Below are positions 1 through 9,526 of a stretch of 22,434 bases of DNA, one piece after another (within the stretch, counting starts at the first letter, position 1; every line of letters begins with the position of its first letter). The translations under genes were made by a program, and so were the position numbers. The DNA comes from a virus: IMG/VR virus record IMGVR_UViG_3300010430_000488, positions 1-22,434 of that record, one strand, 5' to 3'. The notes beneath the pieces are model-generated. The model worked only from the letters and a program-made list of their open reading frames with translations, ran no database searches and had not been told where the DNA came from.

Positions 1-1560
1 TCGGTAGAAGTCAGCCCAAAATTTATACCTGTTGACGGACCTATCGCTATGGTTTGTGAAACTGTACAATTTGTAAAATCTATAACCTCTAAAAGATATG
101 TGTCAGGAGATAAAGCGGATATTGATTGCGTAGTTGATGGGTCATCTATCACCGAATAAACCACCGCACTTGTATTAATATTTGTTAGTATATAATCAAA
201 TGGTCCGGCTAATGGTGATGAACCAGCAGTTAAAGTTACATCAATAACCCCATTATTATTTCCACAAGTCCCACTTGTAATAACAGAATTTACAATAAAC
301 TTAACAACGTTATTTATAGTGACATCTGTACTGTATGTACAAAGACCATTTTGAGTAGATATGGTCACAGTATAAGTATCAGAAGGTAAATTACTAAATA
401 CGTGTGACTGTGATGACGTACTAATACTTTGTGTGGAACCTAAAGAATCAGTTATCGTATAAGTAATAATACCCTGAGGAGCACTAATTGATATTGATAT
501 TGAACCGTCATCATTACAATCAGAATTGGTTGAATTAATATTGACCACTGTAAACCCTGCAGTTGATGTTATTGTTTGAAATGAAGTAATATTACATCCA
601 CCCGCGTCTGTTACGATGGTAGTGTTAGGACCACCACATAAACCTGTAAACGCCTCACTTAAATTATTTGACGTAACTACATCACCTCCGCTATTTTGAT
701 AAGTATATGGTGCACTTCCACCTGATATAGTTAAAATAACTGTTCCGTCACACTGAAAGCAATTAGCTTGAGTTGGTACAGAAGAAACCACACCTAATGG
801 TGGTGCAGTATTAATAGTGAATGACTCAGTTGCAATACAACCATCACTATCGGTTACCGTCACCCCCCAATTACCTGGCGATAACCCCGTCGCAGTTGGT
901 CCCGTTTGTCCATTTGTCCAAAGGTAAGTATATGGTGGAGTACCACCTACTAAATCAATTACACTGGCAGAACCCACATTTCCACCACATGGCGAACCAT
1001 CAACAATAAGAAGATTAAATGTTATTGGTGTACTTGGATTAATTACCACATTACTTGTTTGAGCAGTTGACCCACCAAAATCCGTCACAATAACATAATA
1101 GGTACCCGCAATTAAACTAGAGAATGTGTGATTAAGGAAAGCTATATTGTTATCTGTTTGTAGTATCGTCCCTGTGTTACCATCATATAGAGCATATGTA
1201 AATGGTGACGATATTGAATTATTTGTCACGACTATTTGACCACTGTTAGCTATACCACATGTAGTATCAGTAGAAACTGTAGACGCACTAAAACAACCCT
1301 CTACATTAACATTAATAGTTATATCGGCGTTTATCCCACCTGAACTATCATTTACAATAAAAACATAACTACCCTCTTCAACTCCACTCCAACTAAAAGG
1401 TCCGTTTCCTGTTTGAGATGATAATAAAAATCCTCCCGAAGCGGTTGTTGATGTATTTGTGATGGTATACGGCTTAGTACCTCCTGAAGGACTAATAAGT
1501 ATAGTACCAAATTTAGGATTATCACAAGTACCTGTAACTTCAAAACTATAAGTTAAAGGA
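1..1560 (-). repeat. Tandem SprB-like/Ig-like protein repeats in the tail adhesin
   Basis: At least six imperfect repeats, approximate bounds 1560-1296, 1295-1020, 1019-801, 800-549, 548-300 and 299-1. They share the scheme C-x(2-6)-G-x-I/V-x-V, then GGT/S-x-PYTY or an equivalent, then L-x-x-G-x-Y-x-V-x-V-T-D-x-x-G-C. The third copy (core 947-837, 37 residues) matches the length and pattern of the SprB repeat of flavobacterial gliding adhesins closely. The repeats are divergent at DNA level, so they are old rather than recently duplicated. Confidence 0.8.
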
Positions 1561-4559
1561 CCTTCGTCACAATCTGGAATACATGGGTCTGTACTAACCA
1601 CTACCCCTTGATACGGATATGTTGTGTCTAAACATACCGATAAACCTATTTGAGTACCTTGAAGTGTATTACCACAACAATCAGTAAAAGTAAAAAACCC
1701 ATCAGTTACACCTGAAAAACATCCAATAGTTTCACAACTCGTACAATTAGGAAACGGACCAACTTGGTTGGTGGCGTCACTAATCGGTTGAGAGGTAAGA
1801 ACATTAATCTCCTCAACTGTATAACAATCCCCTGAAAGATTGTAAACTTCATTTCTATTTCTACCACCAGTTTGAACATAAATAACATTTAACGGTGTTT
1901 GTATATTAAGTAAGAAACCATCTAAAGATGATGATACAACTGCCGGAGTGAAATTACTAACCGTAGGGTCAGTTAATATACCAAAGTGTTTAAGTCCTGA
2001 ACCCTGTTGGTATTGAGCAGGTAAATTTTGATAGGCGGTCGTTCCGGTAAGTCCAGAATAAACATTAGTTCTGGTTAACGCACTAAAATTTAAAAATTGT
2101 GGACCAACAAAATTAATATTATTTCCATAAGTAGATGAGAAAGTCGACGCATCAATAGTGTCCCCCTGAGAAGCAGCAACCGAATGTAAAGCAAATGCTG
2201 GCGTTTGTCCTGCGTTAGATATCACCACAGGATAAACTAAACCGTTTATAGTCCCACCACTTTGTCTTACTTCGTCCCAAACTTGTAAATATGACTCATA
2301 ATCATACTGAAATCTATCAGTATATTGTGTTACCGCATTACTTTGCCAATAAGTACCCCTTAAATTAAATGGTAAATCATATATCTGCGCCGATTTATCA
2401 TACGCACCGGTATAAAGACCAACGTAACTATCGGCCTCATCTATAACGAAAATTGATATGTAATTCGTTTCCTGACCTGAGAATGTACCTGGACCAGTAG
2501 TCGAAGAACCATCTAAATCACTATTACTAAATGGTACACCATTACTTCTACTATCGGAAATCGCGTATGGACCTGTTAAGTTATACCCTCTATTAATTCT
2601 TCGGTAAATATCTCCAGCAGTTACCTCATCGTTAAATTCTGATGATTTAGGTACACATTCACCACCAACATTTGATGAACACCAACCGGCATCATAAATC
2701 GAATTAGAAACGGGACTATTAAATTCATTAATTTGAACTCCATTAACTGTACCCCCACTTAATGAACCTAAATACGGATAAGATGCCCACCACATCCAAT
2801 TCTCACCATTTCTTGAGGTTTCTCCAACAATACCTTCATATAAATTATTTGCCGCTAACTCCCCAAGAATTACTTTATCATTATACCAAGTACGTATAGA
2901 CTCCGAGGCTTCTTCAGCTTTTGCTGAATCTAATGATGTAGCGTCATAAAAAACAAAAACTTTTTGACTTTTACTTGTCACCTCACAACTATCTAATTTG
3001 TCTGCCAATGCACTAAAAGAGGACCTTGTTGGTGTAGGTGTAGGTGTTTGTGTCGGCGTTGGAGTATATATCGCACTACTCGTAGGTGTTGGCGTGTATG
3101 TCGGTGTCGGTGTTGTTGTCGGTGTTGTTGTCGGTGTTGTTGTCACCGTAGGAGTCGGTGTCGGCGTGGACCCAACACATACAGCGTCATCACACCTTAT
3201 CGCAGTACTTACTGAGGATAAATTATCCCAATAAGTGATGGTTACATAAGGTTCGAAAAGTGGTTCATTAATTCTAGTGTAACACCCATTAACCCCTCCA
3301 ACATCTTCAAATAAATGAACATTACCTAAATTATATGGTCCTGAAAAATCATTATCAAAATCTATAACATTAAATCTAAATATTTTGTTACCAGTACAAC
3401 CTGAAAAAAAGTAATATTCCTCTAAGGGATTTACATTATTATTACAGTCAGCACAATTTTCATAAACGTTTGTTATTTCATGTACTGATTGTATAGTAGT
3501 ACTTATTAGTACTTGGTCAACTTTATCCGTTTCACCACCATAACAGAACGTCTTACTTTTAACGAATTGCGGTGTTATAAATCCAGTTCCAAGCGGGTTA
3601 CCCCACGTTAACGTTGAAGCACTAAAAGGGGATTGCCCTTGATTTACCCCGTTACAATCATTACCAGATGGTTGAAATTTATATATATTATTAAATGGAT
3701 TATTAGAAACACAATCAGAACAATTAGAATACCAATTTGATACTATGTCGTAATAACCAACACCTAAAGTACCTGAATAAGGTTGTTGAGCATTATTAGG
3801 TTTTAAACACGGACCCCCCCATATTGAAGAATATGATTCTACCCTATTCCTCATATCACCAGAATATTGTATACCACTCGAATCTGTTATTAAATTACCG
3901 TAACAATCATCGGACATAGTAACCCACCCATCATATAAACTGTTAAAGTAGTTTTTGGCGTTTGTTGCGAAATAAGGTATCTGTACGTAATACGAACCTA
4001 AACCACTTACTAAGTCTGATGTAATAGAACTAGCACTATTAAAATCATAATTTAAAACCCCATCATTAGTAATGTGACTATAATCATTTACACTTGTTAG
4101 AAAAATAAAATCATACCTATTAGTATCCGCGCCACCTATTACTTTTGATATATCATTAAACGTATTTGCACTATAAAAATTAGTACTGTATCTAGGAGAT
4201 TTAAATGTACCACTTGGACCTATTACATCAATATAGTTTTGAGCGAAAAATGTTGTATTAATATTAAACGTTGAACCTATATAAACCGCAACTGAAGTAT
4301 CTGATACCTTACCCCAATATTCACCTGTAACCATTTGAGTATCAAAAGGGATTGTTGCTGAACCTAAATTTGTAAGTTTCCAATATCTTGACCTAAATGA
4401 CCAAGTTGTATCAGGGTTACTAATCAGATGATTTTCCGTAAACGTTCTACTTAATCCTGCGGGTGTAGCGGCATCGGGCCAAGCCATATATACGGTAGAA
4501 CCTGTAGTTGGTGAACCTACAGTGGCTATTTGTTCTAATTTAAAATATAAAGTCGCCAT
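1..4559 (-). CDS. Giant multidomain tail adhesin/fibre with Thr-Pro linker and SprB-like repeats, 3' end outside window
   Basis: I read this frame codon by codon from the ATG at 4559 to position 1 and found no stop, giving at least 1519 residues. The N-terminal part (1 to about 460) starts MATLYFKLEQIATVGSPTTG and carries two NCxDC motifs. A Thr-Pro linker follows (465-511). Next is a globular region (about 528-850) with vWA-like features (KVFVFYDATS, YISIFVIDEAD). A cysteine-rich spacer has NCTSC and CC. From about residue 1000 to the window edge there are at least six tandem Ig-like repeats of 80-95 residues, one of them a near-canonical SprB repeat (GGTPPYTYLWTNG ... VTVTDSDGC). The gene is coupled to the gp7-like gene by a TAATG overlap, so it belongs to the tail operon. 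It is likely the distal host-binding protein. The vWA and receptor-binding roles are inferences. Confidence 0.85.
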   Translation of the reverse strand, partial: MATLYFKLEQIATVGSPTTGSTVYMAWPDAATPAGLSRTFTENHLISNPDTTWSFRSRYWKLTNLGSATIPFDTQMVTGEYWGKVSDTSVAVYIGSTFNINTTFFAQNYIDVIGPSGTFKSPRYSTNFYSANTFNDISKVIGGADTNRYDFIFLTSVNDYSHITNDGVLNYDFNSASSITSDLVSGLGSYYVQIPYFATNAKNYFNSLYDGWVTMSDDCYGNLITDSSGIQYSGDMRNRVESYSSIWGGPCLKPNNAQQPYSGTLGVGYYDIVSNWYSNCSDCVSNNPFNNIYKFQPSGNDCNGVNQGQSPFSASTLTWGNPLGTGFITPQFVKSKTFCYGGETDKVDQVLISTTIQSVHEITNVYENCADCNNNVNPLEEYYFFSGCTGNKIFRFNVIDFDNDFSGPYNLGNVHLFEDVGGVNGCYTRINEPLFEPYVTITYWDNLSSVSTAIRCDDAVCVGSTPTPTPTVTTTPTTTPTTTPTPTYTPTPTSSAIYTPTPTQTPTPTPTRSSFSALADKLDSCEVTSKSQKVFVFYDATSLDSAKAEEASESIRTWYNDKVILGELAANNLYEGIVGETSRNGENWMWWASYPYLGSLSGGTVNGVQINEFNSPVSNSIYDAGWCSSNVGGECVPKSSEFNDEVTAGDIYRRINRGYNLTGPYAISDSRSNGVPFSNSDLDGSSTTGPGTFSGQETNYISIFVIDEADSYVGLYTGAYDKSAQIYDLPFNLRGTYWQSNAVTQYTDRFQYDYESYLQVWDEVRQSGGTINGLVYPVVISNAGQTPAFALHSVAASQGDTIDASTFSSTYGNNINFVGPQFLNFSALTRTNVYSGLTGTTAYQNLPAQYQQGSGLKHFGILTDPTVSNFTPAVVSSSLDGFLLNIQTPLNVIYVQTGGRNRNEVYNLSGDCYTVEEINVLTSQPISDATNQVGPFPNCTSCETIGCFSGVTDGFFTFTDCCGNTLQGTQIGLSVCLDTTYPYQGVVVSTDPCIPDCDEGPLTYSFEVTGTCDNPKFGTILISPSGGTKPYTITNTSTTASGGFLLSSQTGNGPFSWSGVEEGSYVFIVNDSSGGINADITINVNVEGCFSASTVSTDTTCGIANSGQIVVTNNSISSPFTYALYDGNTGTILQTDNNIAFLNHTFSSLIAGTYYVIVTDFGGSTAQTSNVVINPSTPITFNLLIVDGSPCGGNVGSASVIDLVGGTPPYTYLWTNGQTGPTATGLSPGNWGVTVTDSDGCIATESFTINTAPPLGVVSSVPTQANCFQCDGTVILTISGGSAPYTYQNSGGDVVTSNNLSEAFTGLCGGPNTTIVTDAGGCNITSFQTITSTAGFTVVNINSTNSDCNDDGSISISISAPQGIITYTITDSLGSTQSISTSSQSHVFSNLPSDTYTVTISTQNGLCTYSTDVTINNVVKFIVNSVITSGTCGNNNGVIDVTLTAGSSPLAGPFDYILTNINTSAVVYSVIDDPSTTQSISALSPDTYLLEVIDFTNCTVSQTIAIGPSTGINFGLTST
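3027..3167 (-). repeat. Thr-Pro-rich linker of the adhesin with 12-bp tandem repeat
   Basis: The minus strand encodes about 47 residues that are mainly TP and TTTP units (residues 465-511), interrupted by SSAIY. Within it the plus-strand 12-mer GGTGTTGTTGTC is repeated three times exactly at 3109-3120, 3121-3132 and 3133-3144, each unit encoding TTTP in frame. Such linkers act as extended stalks and may be glycosylated. The whole-codon unit means copy-number change would keep the frame. Confidence 0.9.
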
Positions 4560-7528
4560 TAATTACATTGAATTTGTACATTTACACCAACATTTACTGT
4601 TAGAGTTTTATCTGTGAATTCAGGGTCACATCCTGTGTTACTTACTGTCAAAATATTATTAGTATCTATAGTATAGTTTAAACCACTTTGATATAAATAC
4701 TGTAACTTATCATTCAATGCATTAATCCACTGAGAAAATGTCGGATAATCTTGTCCACCAAACCCCTCATAAAATTCTTCCTGTACTAAAACCGTGGAAT
4801 CTAATCTTACATCAACAAACCACTTACTAGTTAAAGTATTCTGAATACAATCATTAATCGTATAACCTGATTTAGCGATACAACTATTTATACTATTATT
4901 TAGTAATGTCGGTATTGAATTAATGTTAACGTCACATGTTAATGTTTCATCAATACAATCATTGTCAAATAACCTACCGTAGTATATACAAGGTATACAT
5001 TCCACAAGTATAAGTTGACACCCTCTTTGTCTTCTCCAAACATGTTTTTGTCTTTGTAATACATTATTTACCATTTTCTGACCACCCATCCATATAGTCG
5101 AAGCAGGAATCATTTGTTCTACAAGTTTTGTCCAATAATCACCAATACCTAAAGTAAAATCAATCATCTTTTGGTATGTGTATTGATTTGATGGTATGTT
5201 TACCGCAGAATCGGACTGTAAGTATTTCCAATATATCGATTGTAGTGTTGGATAACTGTTCACCGCACCATCACTAATGGTTTGTCGGTTTCTTACATTA
5301 ATTAATGTACTGTAAAAAGTTTGAGCAAACTCGAAAAATGTTTTTTCTTTCGGTAATGGATTAATAGTTGTCCAATCTTGACCGCCAGGTGATGGGTAAG
5401 GTGATGTTAACCCTGACGATGGAAAAGGGTAATTATAACGTCTTGACATTCTCCATATATCGTAAGTAATACCTTGAGCCATGTTTAAATACAATTCAAC
5501 ATTTTTAGCGTTAAGTACTAATTTTTCATCAAATACTTCATAATAAGCATTATATTCCCCATTACGGTTTCTTCTTATACCCGTTTCAGTATCGTCCCAC
5601 GACTTATTATTATCTATAGTTCGGGTCAGGCCAAAACCAATATTCATATATGGGAATTTTCTAAATCTATCGAAATATTTTTGACCGTAAGTAAAAGTCT
5701 CCAAGGAGGTTTGAATACTAGGGTTCGCACCTGTGAATGTTGAATTTGTGATATCAAGTTTTTCGATTGCTCTATGGTCTGGAGTCTCAATATACCAACC
5801 CGCACCTTTCTCAAAAAAGTATTCGTTATTAGTTACGGGTCTTTGAGGGTAACCGTATTTATTCATAGGGTAATCGTCTCTATTTTCCTCAGTTTGGGTC
5901 ACGTATTTTGATGTAGTAAATCCAGTGTAGGGTACCCCCTGTATATTATAAACGACTGAAGGGTCTAATGCGGGTACATCATCAACTTTGGTACCTCCCG
6001 ATATTTTTAAGAACTCACCCTCAAACCTTTTTACGTTTATTGGACCATCAGCAATATATACAATCTCATTAAACTCAATTAAATCTTTAGGGGCTCCTAC
6101 CATTCTCATAATTGCCTCAATAGAATGTCTAGTACCTTTAGATTTAAACAAATAAGCCGAGTTTAATATCAAATTCCTATAAAATTGATAATTTAATTGA
6201 TTTGGTGTTGGGTCGTTTTGAAATCCTGAATAAATAGATTTATTTTTAGAGCCAAATATAGAAGTTAAGAAATCTTCGTTAGTTATTGGTGAGATATTAG
6301 TATTCCACCCTAAGGTCTGTGCCAAATTTTGTAATAATTCAGATGGTATATCGTTTTGGGGCGTATAATGTACTGAATTCATAAACGATAACGCGTCTAT
6401 AAACTTTTTAGACTCATCAAAACTTCTACCATATATTTGTAGTACTTTTTCAACTTTTTTATCTCCCGTATCAAAGTCTTTAAATGCTCCTGTAGTTAAA
6501 AATCTAACAATTAAATCGGTCTTATATCGGTCAATAACTTCACCGATTTGACTAACCTGAGTAAGATAATTATCGAACCTTAATGTCGATATATCTAAAT
6601 TCCAAACACCTAATTTAGGCCATGTTACTCTTTTTTTACTTTTTATAAATTGACCATCATCAGATTCCTCAACTAAATCAAACGTTGAGGTATAAGGTGG
6701 GTTACTAAATCTATTTAATAGGAAGTCCTCAATTTCATCAAAGTCTTCTTTGAATGTAAATTCAGTTTGAAACGTATTTGGCCTCAATATTAACGTATCC
6801 GTAGAAGCAGTTAACCCACTAAACGGATTACCTTGTACACTTACCGTAACGGTACCCGCCGAAACATTTTGTGATGCCCTAAAATTAACAAACGGATATT
6901 CAGTTTCCATATCATTAACATACAACGCGTATTTATTGTAGTTACTTGTCATATCCCTTAAAGGACTTATAGGGTACGGTCTAACCGATATATTACGAGC
7001 CGCGTTTACTGAGTAATCAATATCAAAAGGATTATTAAATCTAGTTACATCCATCGTAAATGTCGTTACTTGTTCGACACTATCAAACGTTATATTATTA
7101 GCGGTATTAGCACTACTATATGATGGTAATAAAAGTCGATTAACTTGTATTGACGCAGGAAAGAAATTTATTATCCTCGTAATCGATGACGATAACCTTT
7201 TCTGTAACGAACCATAAAGTGCGTAATTCGTGACCTGACTAATATCATAGTTAGGGTAAACTCTATAATTTTTTATCGCTATTGCTCGAGACTCTTCAAT
7301 ACTATTAACATCAAGGTCCTTTAAAGATATTGGATTACTAAAGACACCTGTCTCAAATGTTCTATTAACTTTTTCAACAATATTAGTAGAAAACTCAAAG
7401 TTACCTTGTGTTAGTCCCCCTCCCGCAACCACTTGAAGCCCCACTAAATCAGGTGAAAATGATTGGTCCGCACTTGGAGGTGCTGGTGGGTAAAAATACT
7501 TCTTAGTATTGTTGTTATTTGTAGCCAT
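4559..7528 (-). CDS. Baseplate protein with P2 gpI / T4 gp7-like region (989 aa)
   Basis: A helical stretch at about 335-390 (IDRYKTDLIVRF through KKFIDALSFM) is followed by ELLQNLAQTLGW (about 397-408), then by NLILNSAYLFKSKGTRHSIE (about 449-468) and AIMRMVGAP. The LA-x-x-LG and KGT-x-x-x-(I/L)E signatures are those of the tail-protein-I family (P2 gpI). T4 gp7 carries a comparable STKG element, and its length (1032 residues) is similar. gp7 and gp6 form the trifurcation unit of the wedge, so this protein is the likely gp7 counterpart here, although separated from gp6 by several genes. The last 150 residues hold a cysteine cluster beginning near 837 (RGCQLILVECIPC). The stop overlaps the adhesin start by one base (TAATG). 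Family-level assignment is my reading of motifs and has not been checked by a profile search. Confidence 0.7.
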   Translation of the reverse strand: MATNNNNTKKYFYPPAPPSADQSFSPDLVGLQVVAGGGLTQGNFEFSTNIVEKVNRTFETGVFSNPISLKDLDVNSIEESRAIAIKNYRVYPNYDISQVTNYALYGSLQKRLSSSITRIINFFPASIQVNRLLLPSYSSANTANNITFDSVEQVTTFTMDVTRFNNPFDIDYSVNAARNISVRPYPISPLRDMTSNYNKYALYVNDMETEYPFVNFRASQNVSAGTVTVSVQGNPFSGLTASTDTLILRPNTFQTEFTFKEDFDEIEDFLLNRFSNPPYTSTFDLVEESDDGQFIKSKKRVTWPKLGVWNLDISTLRFDNYLTQVSQIGEVIDRYKTDLIVRFLTTGAFKDFDTGDKKVEKVLQIYGRSFDESKKFIDALSFMNSVHYTPQNDIPSELLQNLAQTLGWNTNISPITNEDFLTSIFGSKNKSIYSGFQNDPTPNQLNYQFYRNLILNSAYLFKSKGTRHSIEAIMRMVGAPKDLIEFNEIVYIADGPINVKRFEGEFLKISGGTKVDDVPALDPSVVYNIQGVPYTGFTTSKYVTQTEENRDDYPMNKYGYPQRPVTNNEYFFEKGAGWYIETPDHRAIEKLDITNSTFTGANPSIQTSLETFTYGQKYFDRFRKFPYMNIGFGLTRTIDNNKSWDDTETGIRRNRNGEYNAYYEVFDEKLVLNAKNVELYLNMAQGITYDIWRMSRRYNYPFPSSGLTSPYPSPGGQDWTTINPLPKEKTFFEFAQTFYSTLINVRNRQTISDGAVNSYPTLQSIYWKYLQSDSAVNIPSNQYTYQKMIDFTLGIGDYWTKLVEQMIPASTIWMGGQKMVNNVLQRQKHVWRRQRGCQLILVECIPCIYYGRLFDNDCIDETLTCDVNINSIPTLLNNSINSCIAKSGYTINDCIQNTLTSKWFVDVRLDSTVLVQEEFYEGFGGQDYPTFSQWINALNDKLQYLYQSGLNYTIDTNNILTVSNTGCDPEFTDKTLTVNVGVNVQIQCN

Positions 7529-7530
7529 TC

Positions 7531-8439
7531 TTAATTAGTTATATTGTTGAAATTTTTACTGAAATCTATATTATCGTCCCTATCCTGTCTAACCTCATAT
7601 AGTAACTCATTAAATTCATCTCTAACTTCAAATAGATTATACTGTTTGTAAATATTAAGATTACTATCATACATTGTGTATATACCATCTTCCATACTTT
7701 TAGTTTGATTACCGTAAAGAGCTATCGCTAAGGTATCTATATCATGCTCAGCTAATTCAATATCAACACTTATTGGGTTGAAGAAAGTATTAGTCATTAC
7801 TATATTTTGATTAGGTTGACCAATAAATGGTGTCGCGTTCGCCTTATTAGAAGGTGCACTCGATGGTGAAACCGTACAGAAAATTAAATCGCTACCTCCA
7901 TCCACATATCTATATCTAATCGCTTTCTGTGAACTATTACTTAAATTAGTCACAACTGGTTCACAATAAAATGCTGAGGTAACAACCCTATAAAAATTAG
8001 GTATTTTAGTACCGTTACTATTTAAATATTCGATACGATAACCTATTAATCCTTGATTAATAAACCTATTTCGGTATTCCTGAGGTACCCCATTTAAATC
8101 TATTATTATACCTTTAACATTAGGTAATGATGATAATACTCCACAATCAGTAATTGTAGTTCTAATCTCTACAGGTCTTATGTATAATGTATATATTCCT
8201 ATTTTATTAAATTCTTCAGCTGGAAGTTTTAAATTATATAGACCTCCTAATATTTCAACATCAGCATTACCACCTGTCGTTGAACTGTGGAAATAAGGTG
8301 TTAATATATCTTCGGCGTTCAATTTTGTTAAAACAAAATTTGTCGTAACGTCTCTTGATGGAGTATAATTTAAAATTATCTCCACATCCTCTGGAGACAT
8401 GTCAGCTGGTCGTACTGTTCCGTATGTTCCTAATGCCAT
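7531..8439 (-). CDS. Unrecognised tail structural protein (302 aa)
   Basis: I do not recognise the family. The N-terminus (PADMSPEDVEIILNYTPSRD, about 11-30) is followed by a beta-rich core (GIYTLYIRPVEIRTTI, about 81-96) that could be an Ig-like sandwich, and by a C-terminal part with charged, helix-prone sequence (FEVRDEFNELLYEVRQDRDD, about 272-291). There is no signal or membrane segment. It sits between the PKD-domain protein and the gpI/gp7-like protein, with gaps of only 4 and 2 nt, so it is almost certainly a co-expressed virion protein. It could be an adaptor between wedge and fibre; this is a guess from position. Confidence 0.5.
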   Translation of the reverse strand: MALGTYGTVRPADMSPEDVEIILNYTPSRDVTTNFVLTKLNAEDILTPYFHSSTTGGNADVEILGGLYNLKLPAEEFNKIGIYTLYIRPVEIRTTITDCGVLSSLPNVKGIIIDLNGVPQEYRNRFINQGLIGYRIEYLNSNGTKIPNFYRVVTSAFYCEPVVTNLSNSSQKAIRYRYVDGGSDLIFCTVSPSSAPSNKANATPFIGQPNQNIVMTNTFFNPISVDIELAEHDIDTLAIALYGNQTKSMEDGIYTMYDSNLNIYKQYNLFEVRDEFNELLYEVRQDRDDNIDFSKNFNNITN

Positions 8440-8443
8440 TTTT

Positions 8444-9526
8444 TTACTCGTTATTATTGTTTATTCTAAAGTAACCATACCCATAGGATACCATATCACC
8501 TAAGTTATCCACTTCTCCAAGTCTTTGTAGTGATTCAAACCCTGAAAGCTTCCCTCTTTCAATAAATATTTCAGATTGTATTTCTGGCGAGTCAACTACG
8601 TTAATTAATACTTCTTGTTTGGTTATTGCTGACGCAACTAACTCATTACTTGTTAAACCTGAAGATTCGGCGACATATAATGTGGTACCATCTAAGTAAT
8701 CGTAGTACTGAACATTATTGATTGTATATGATGTGTACCCACTTGTTATTTGGTCAACCTTACCAAAAGCCTGACCACCTTTAACCACTGTAGTGGTAAC
8801 ATCAAACTGAGTATTACCATATAATTTAAGTTCAGATAATCTTGAAGAACTGAATCCACTTAATATAAATGGTACTGTGGTAAAATTATTAGATGTTTGA
8901 CTTTGTACTGTATTAGAACTATCTCCCGTAAATATATAATTGTAACTAATAGGTATCCCTGACCAACTACCACCTTGTGGTGTAAATGTAATATTACCAT
9001 AAGGATTAGTAATTGTTACTCCTGTTGTTGGAATATAAACCGTTTTTTCGACTATTGTTTGACCCCATGGATTATTTTGAGTCAATGTTATAACATAACT
9101 AGAAGTTATATTAGGGTAAATGTGTGACAAATATTGTGGAGCGTTTGAGGTTAGTGGTTCACTAAAACCGTCACCCCAATCAACAATATAGTCAGACAGC
9201 TTTAAAAATCCTTTGAATTCATCAGACGTATTAAATAACCTTATCGCGTTTTGATTAGATGGGTCACCAGATGTTATAAAGTTAGACACTACATCTTGTT
9301 GTATGGCGAACCCATCAAATGGAGTATAAAACCCATAGTTTTCATATGTTTGTCTAAAAACTATTGGTACCGTTAATCCCGTTAGTAAACTACTACCATC
9401 TGTACCTCCACTCAATATTTGAGTCATACCAGTATAAACACCAAAAGTATTTCCACTAAAGTATTCGGTAATAACATCACCTTTTATTGATTCAGGCGAA
9501 ATCTTTATGTAATATTTATCTTCCAT
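8444..9526 (-). CDS. Tail structural protein with PKD-like domain (360 aa)
   Basis: Residues about 105-168 look like a PKD (Ig-like) domain: YIVDWGDG at 113-120, then SHIYPN at 134-139, SYVITLTQNNPWG at 143-155 and a closing EKTVYIP strand. This matches the PKD pattern of WGDG, H-x-Y and a T-x-T-V strand followed by N-x-x-G. The remainder is Ser/Thr/Asn/Gly-rich, with further strand-like repeats (about 170-300), and no membrane segment. PKD domains serve in surface binding or as spacers in extracellular proteins, so a peripheral baseplate or receptor-contact role is inferred. The ATG overlaps the preceding stop by one base, and the next gene starts 4 bases after its stop. Confidence 0.6.
   Translation of the reverse strand: MEDKYYIKISPESIKGDVITEYFSGNTFGVYTGMTQILSGGTDGSSLLTGLTVPIVFRQTYENYGFYTPFDGFAIQQDVVSNFITSGDPSNQNAIRLFNTSDEFKGFLKLSDYIVDWGDGFSEPLTSNAPQYLSHIYPNITSSYVITLTQNNPWGQTIVEKTVYIPTTGVTITNPYGNITFTPQGGSWSGIPISYNYIFTGDSSNTVQSQTSNNFTTVPFILSGFSSSRLSELKLYGNTQFDVTTTVVKGGQAFGKVDQITSGYTSYTINNVQYYDYLDGTTLYVAESSGLTSNELVASAITKQEVLINVVDSPEIQSEIFIERGKLSGFESLQRLGEVDNLGDMVSYGYGYFRINNNNE

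Noticed and set aside
3109-3144. Short direct repeats as a possible CRISPR-like array
   Set aside because: The 12-bp units are contiguous with no spacers and encode an in-frame TTTP linker.
2998-3234. Plus-strand 78-residue Val/Gly-rich reading frame
   Set aside because: It is the antisense of the Thr-Pro linker of the adhesin; its composition is fully explained by that repeat.
1-4559. The giant ORF as a bacterial gliding-motility adhesin, i.e. host DNA
   Set aside because: It overlaps the stop of the gp7-like baseplate gene by one base and runs in the same direction, so it belongs to the phage tail operon.
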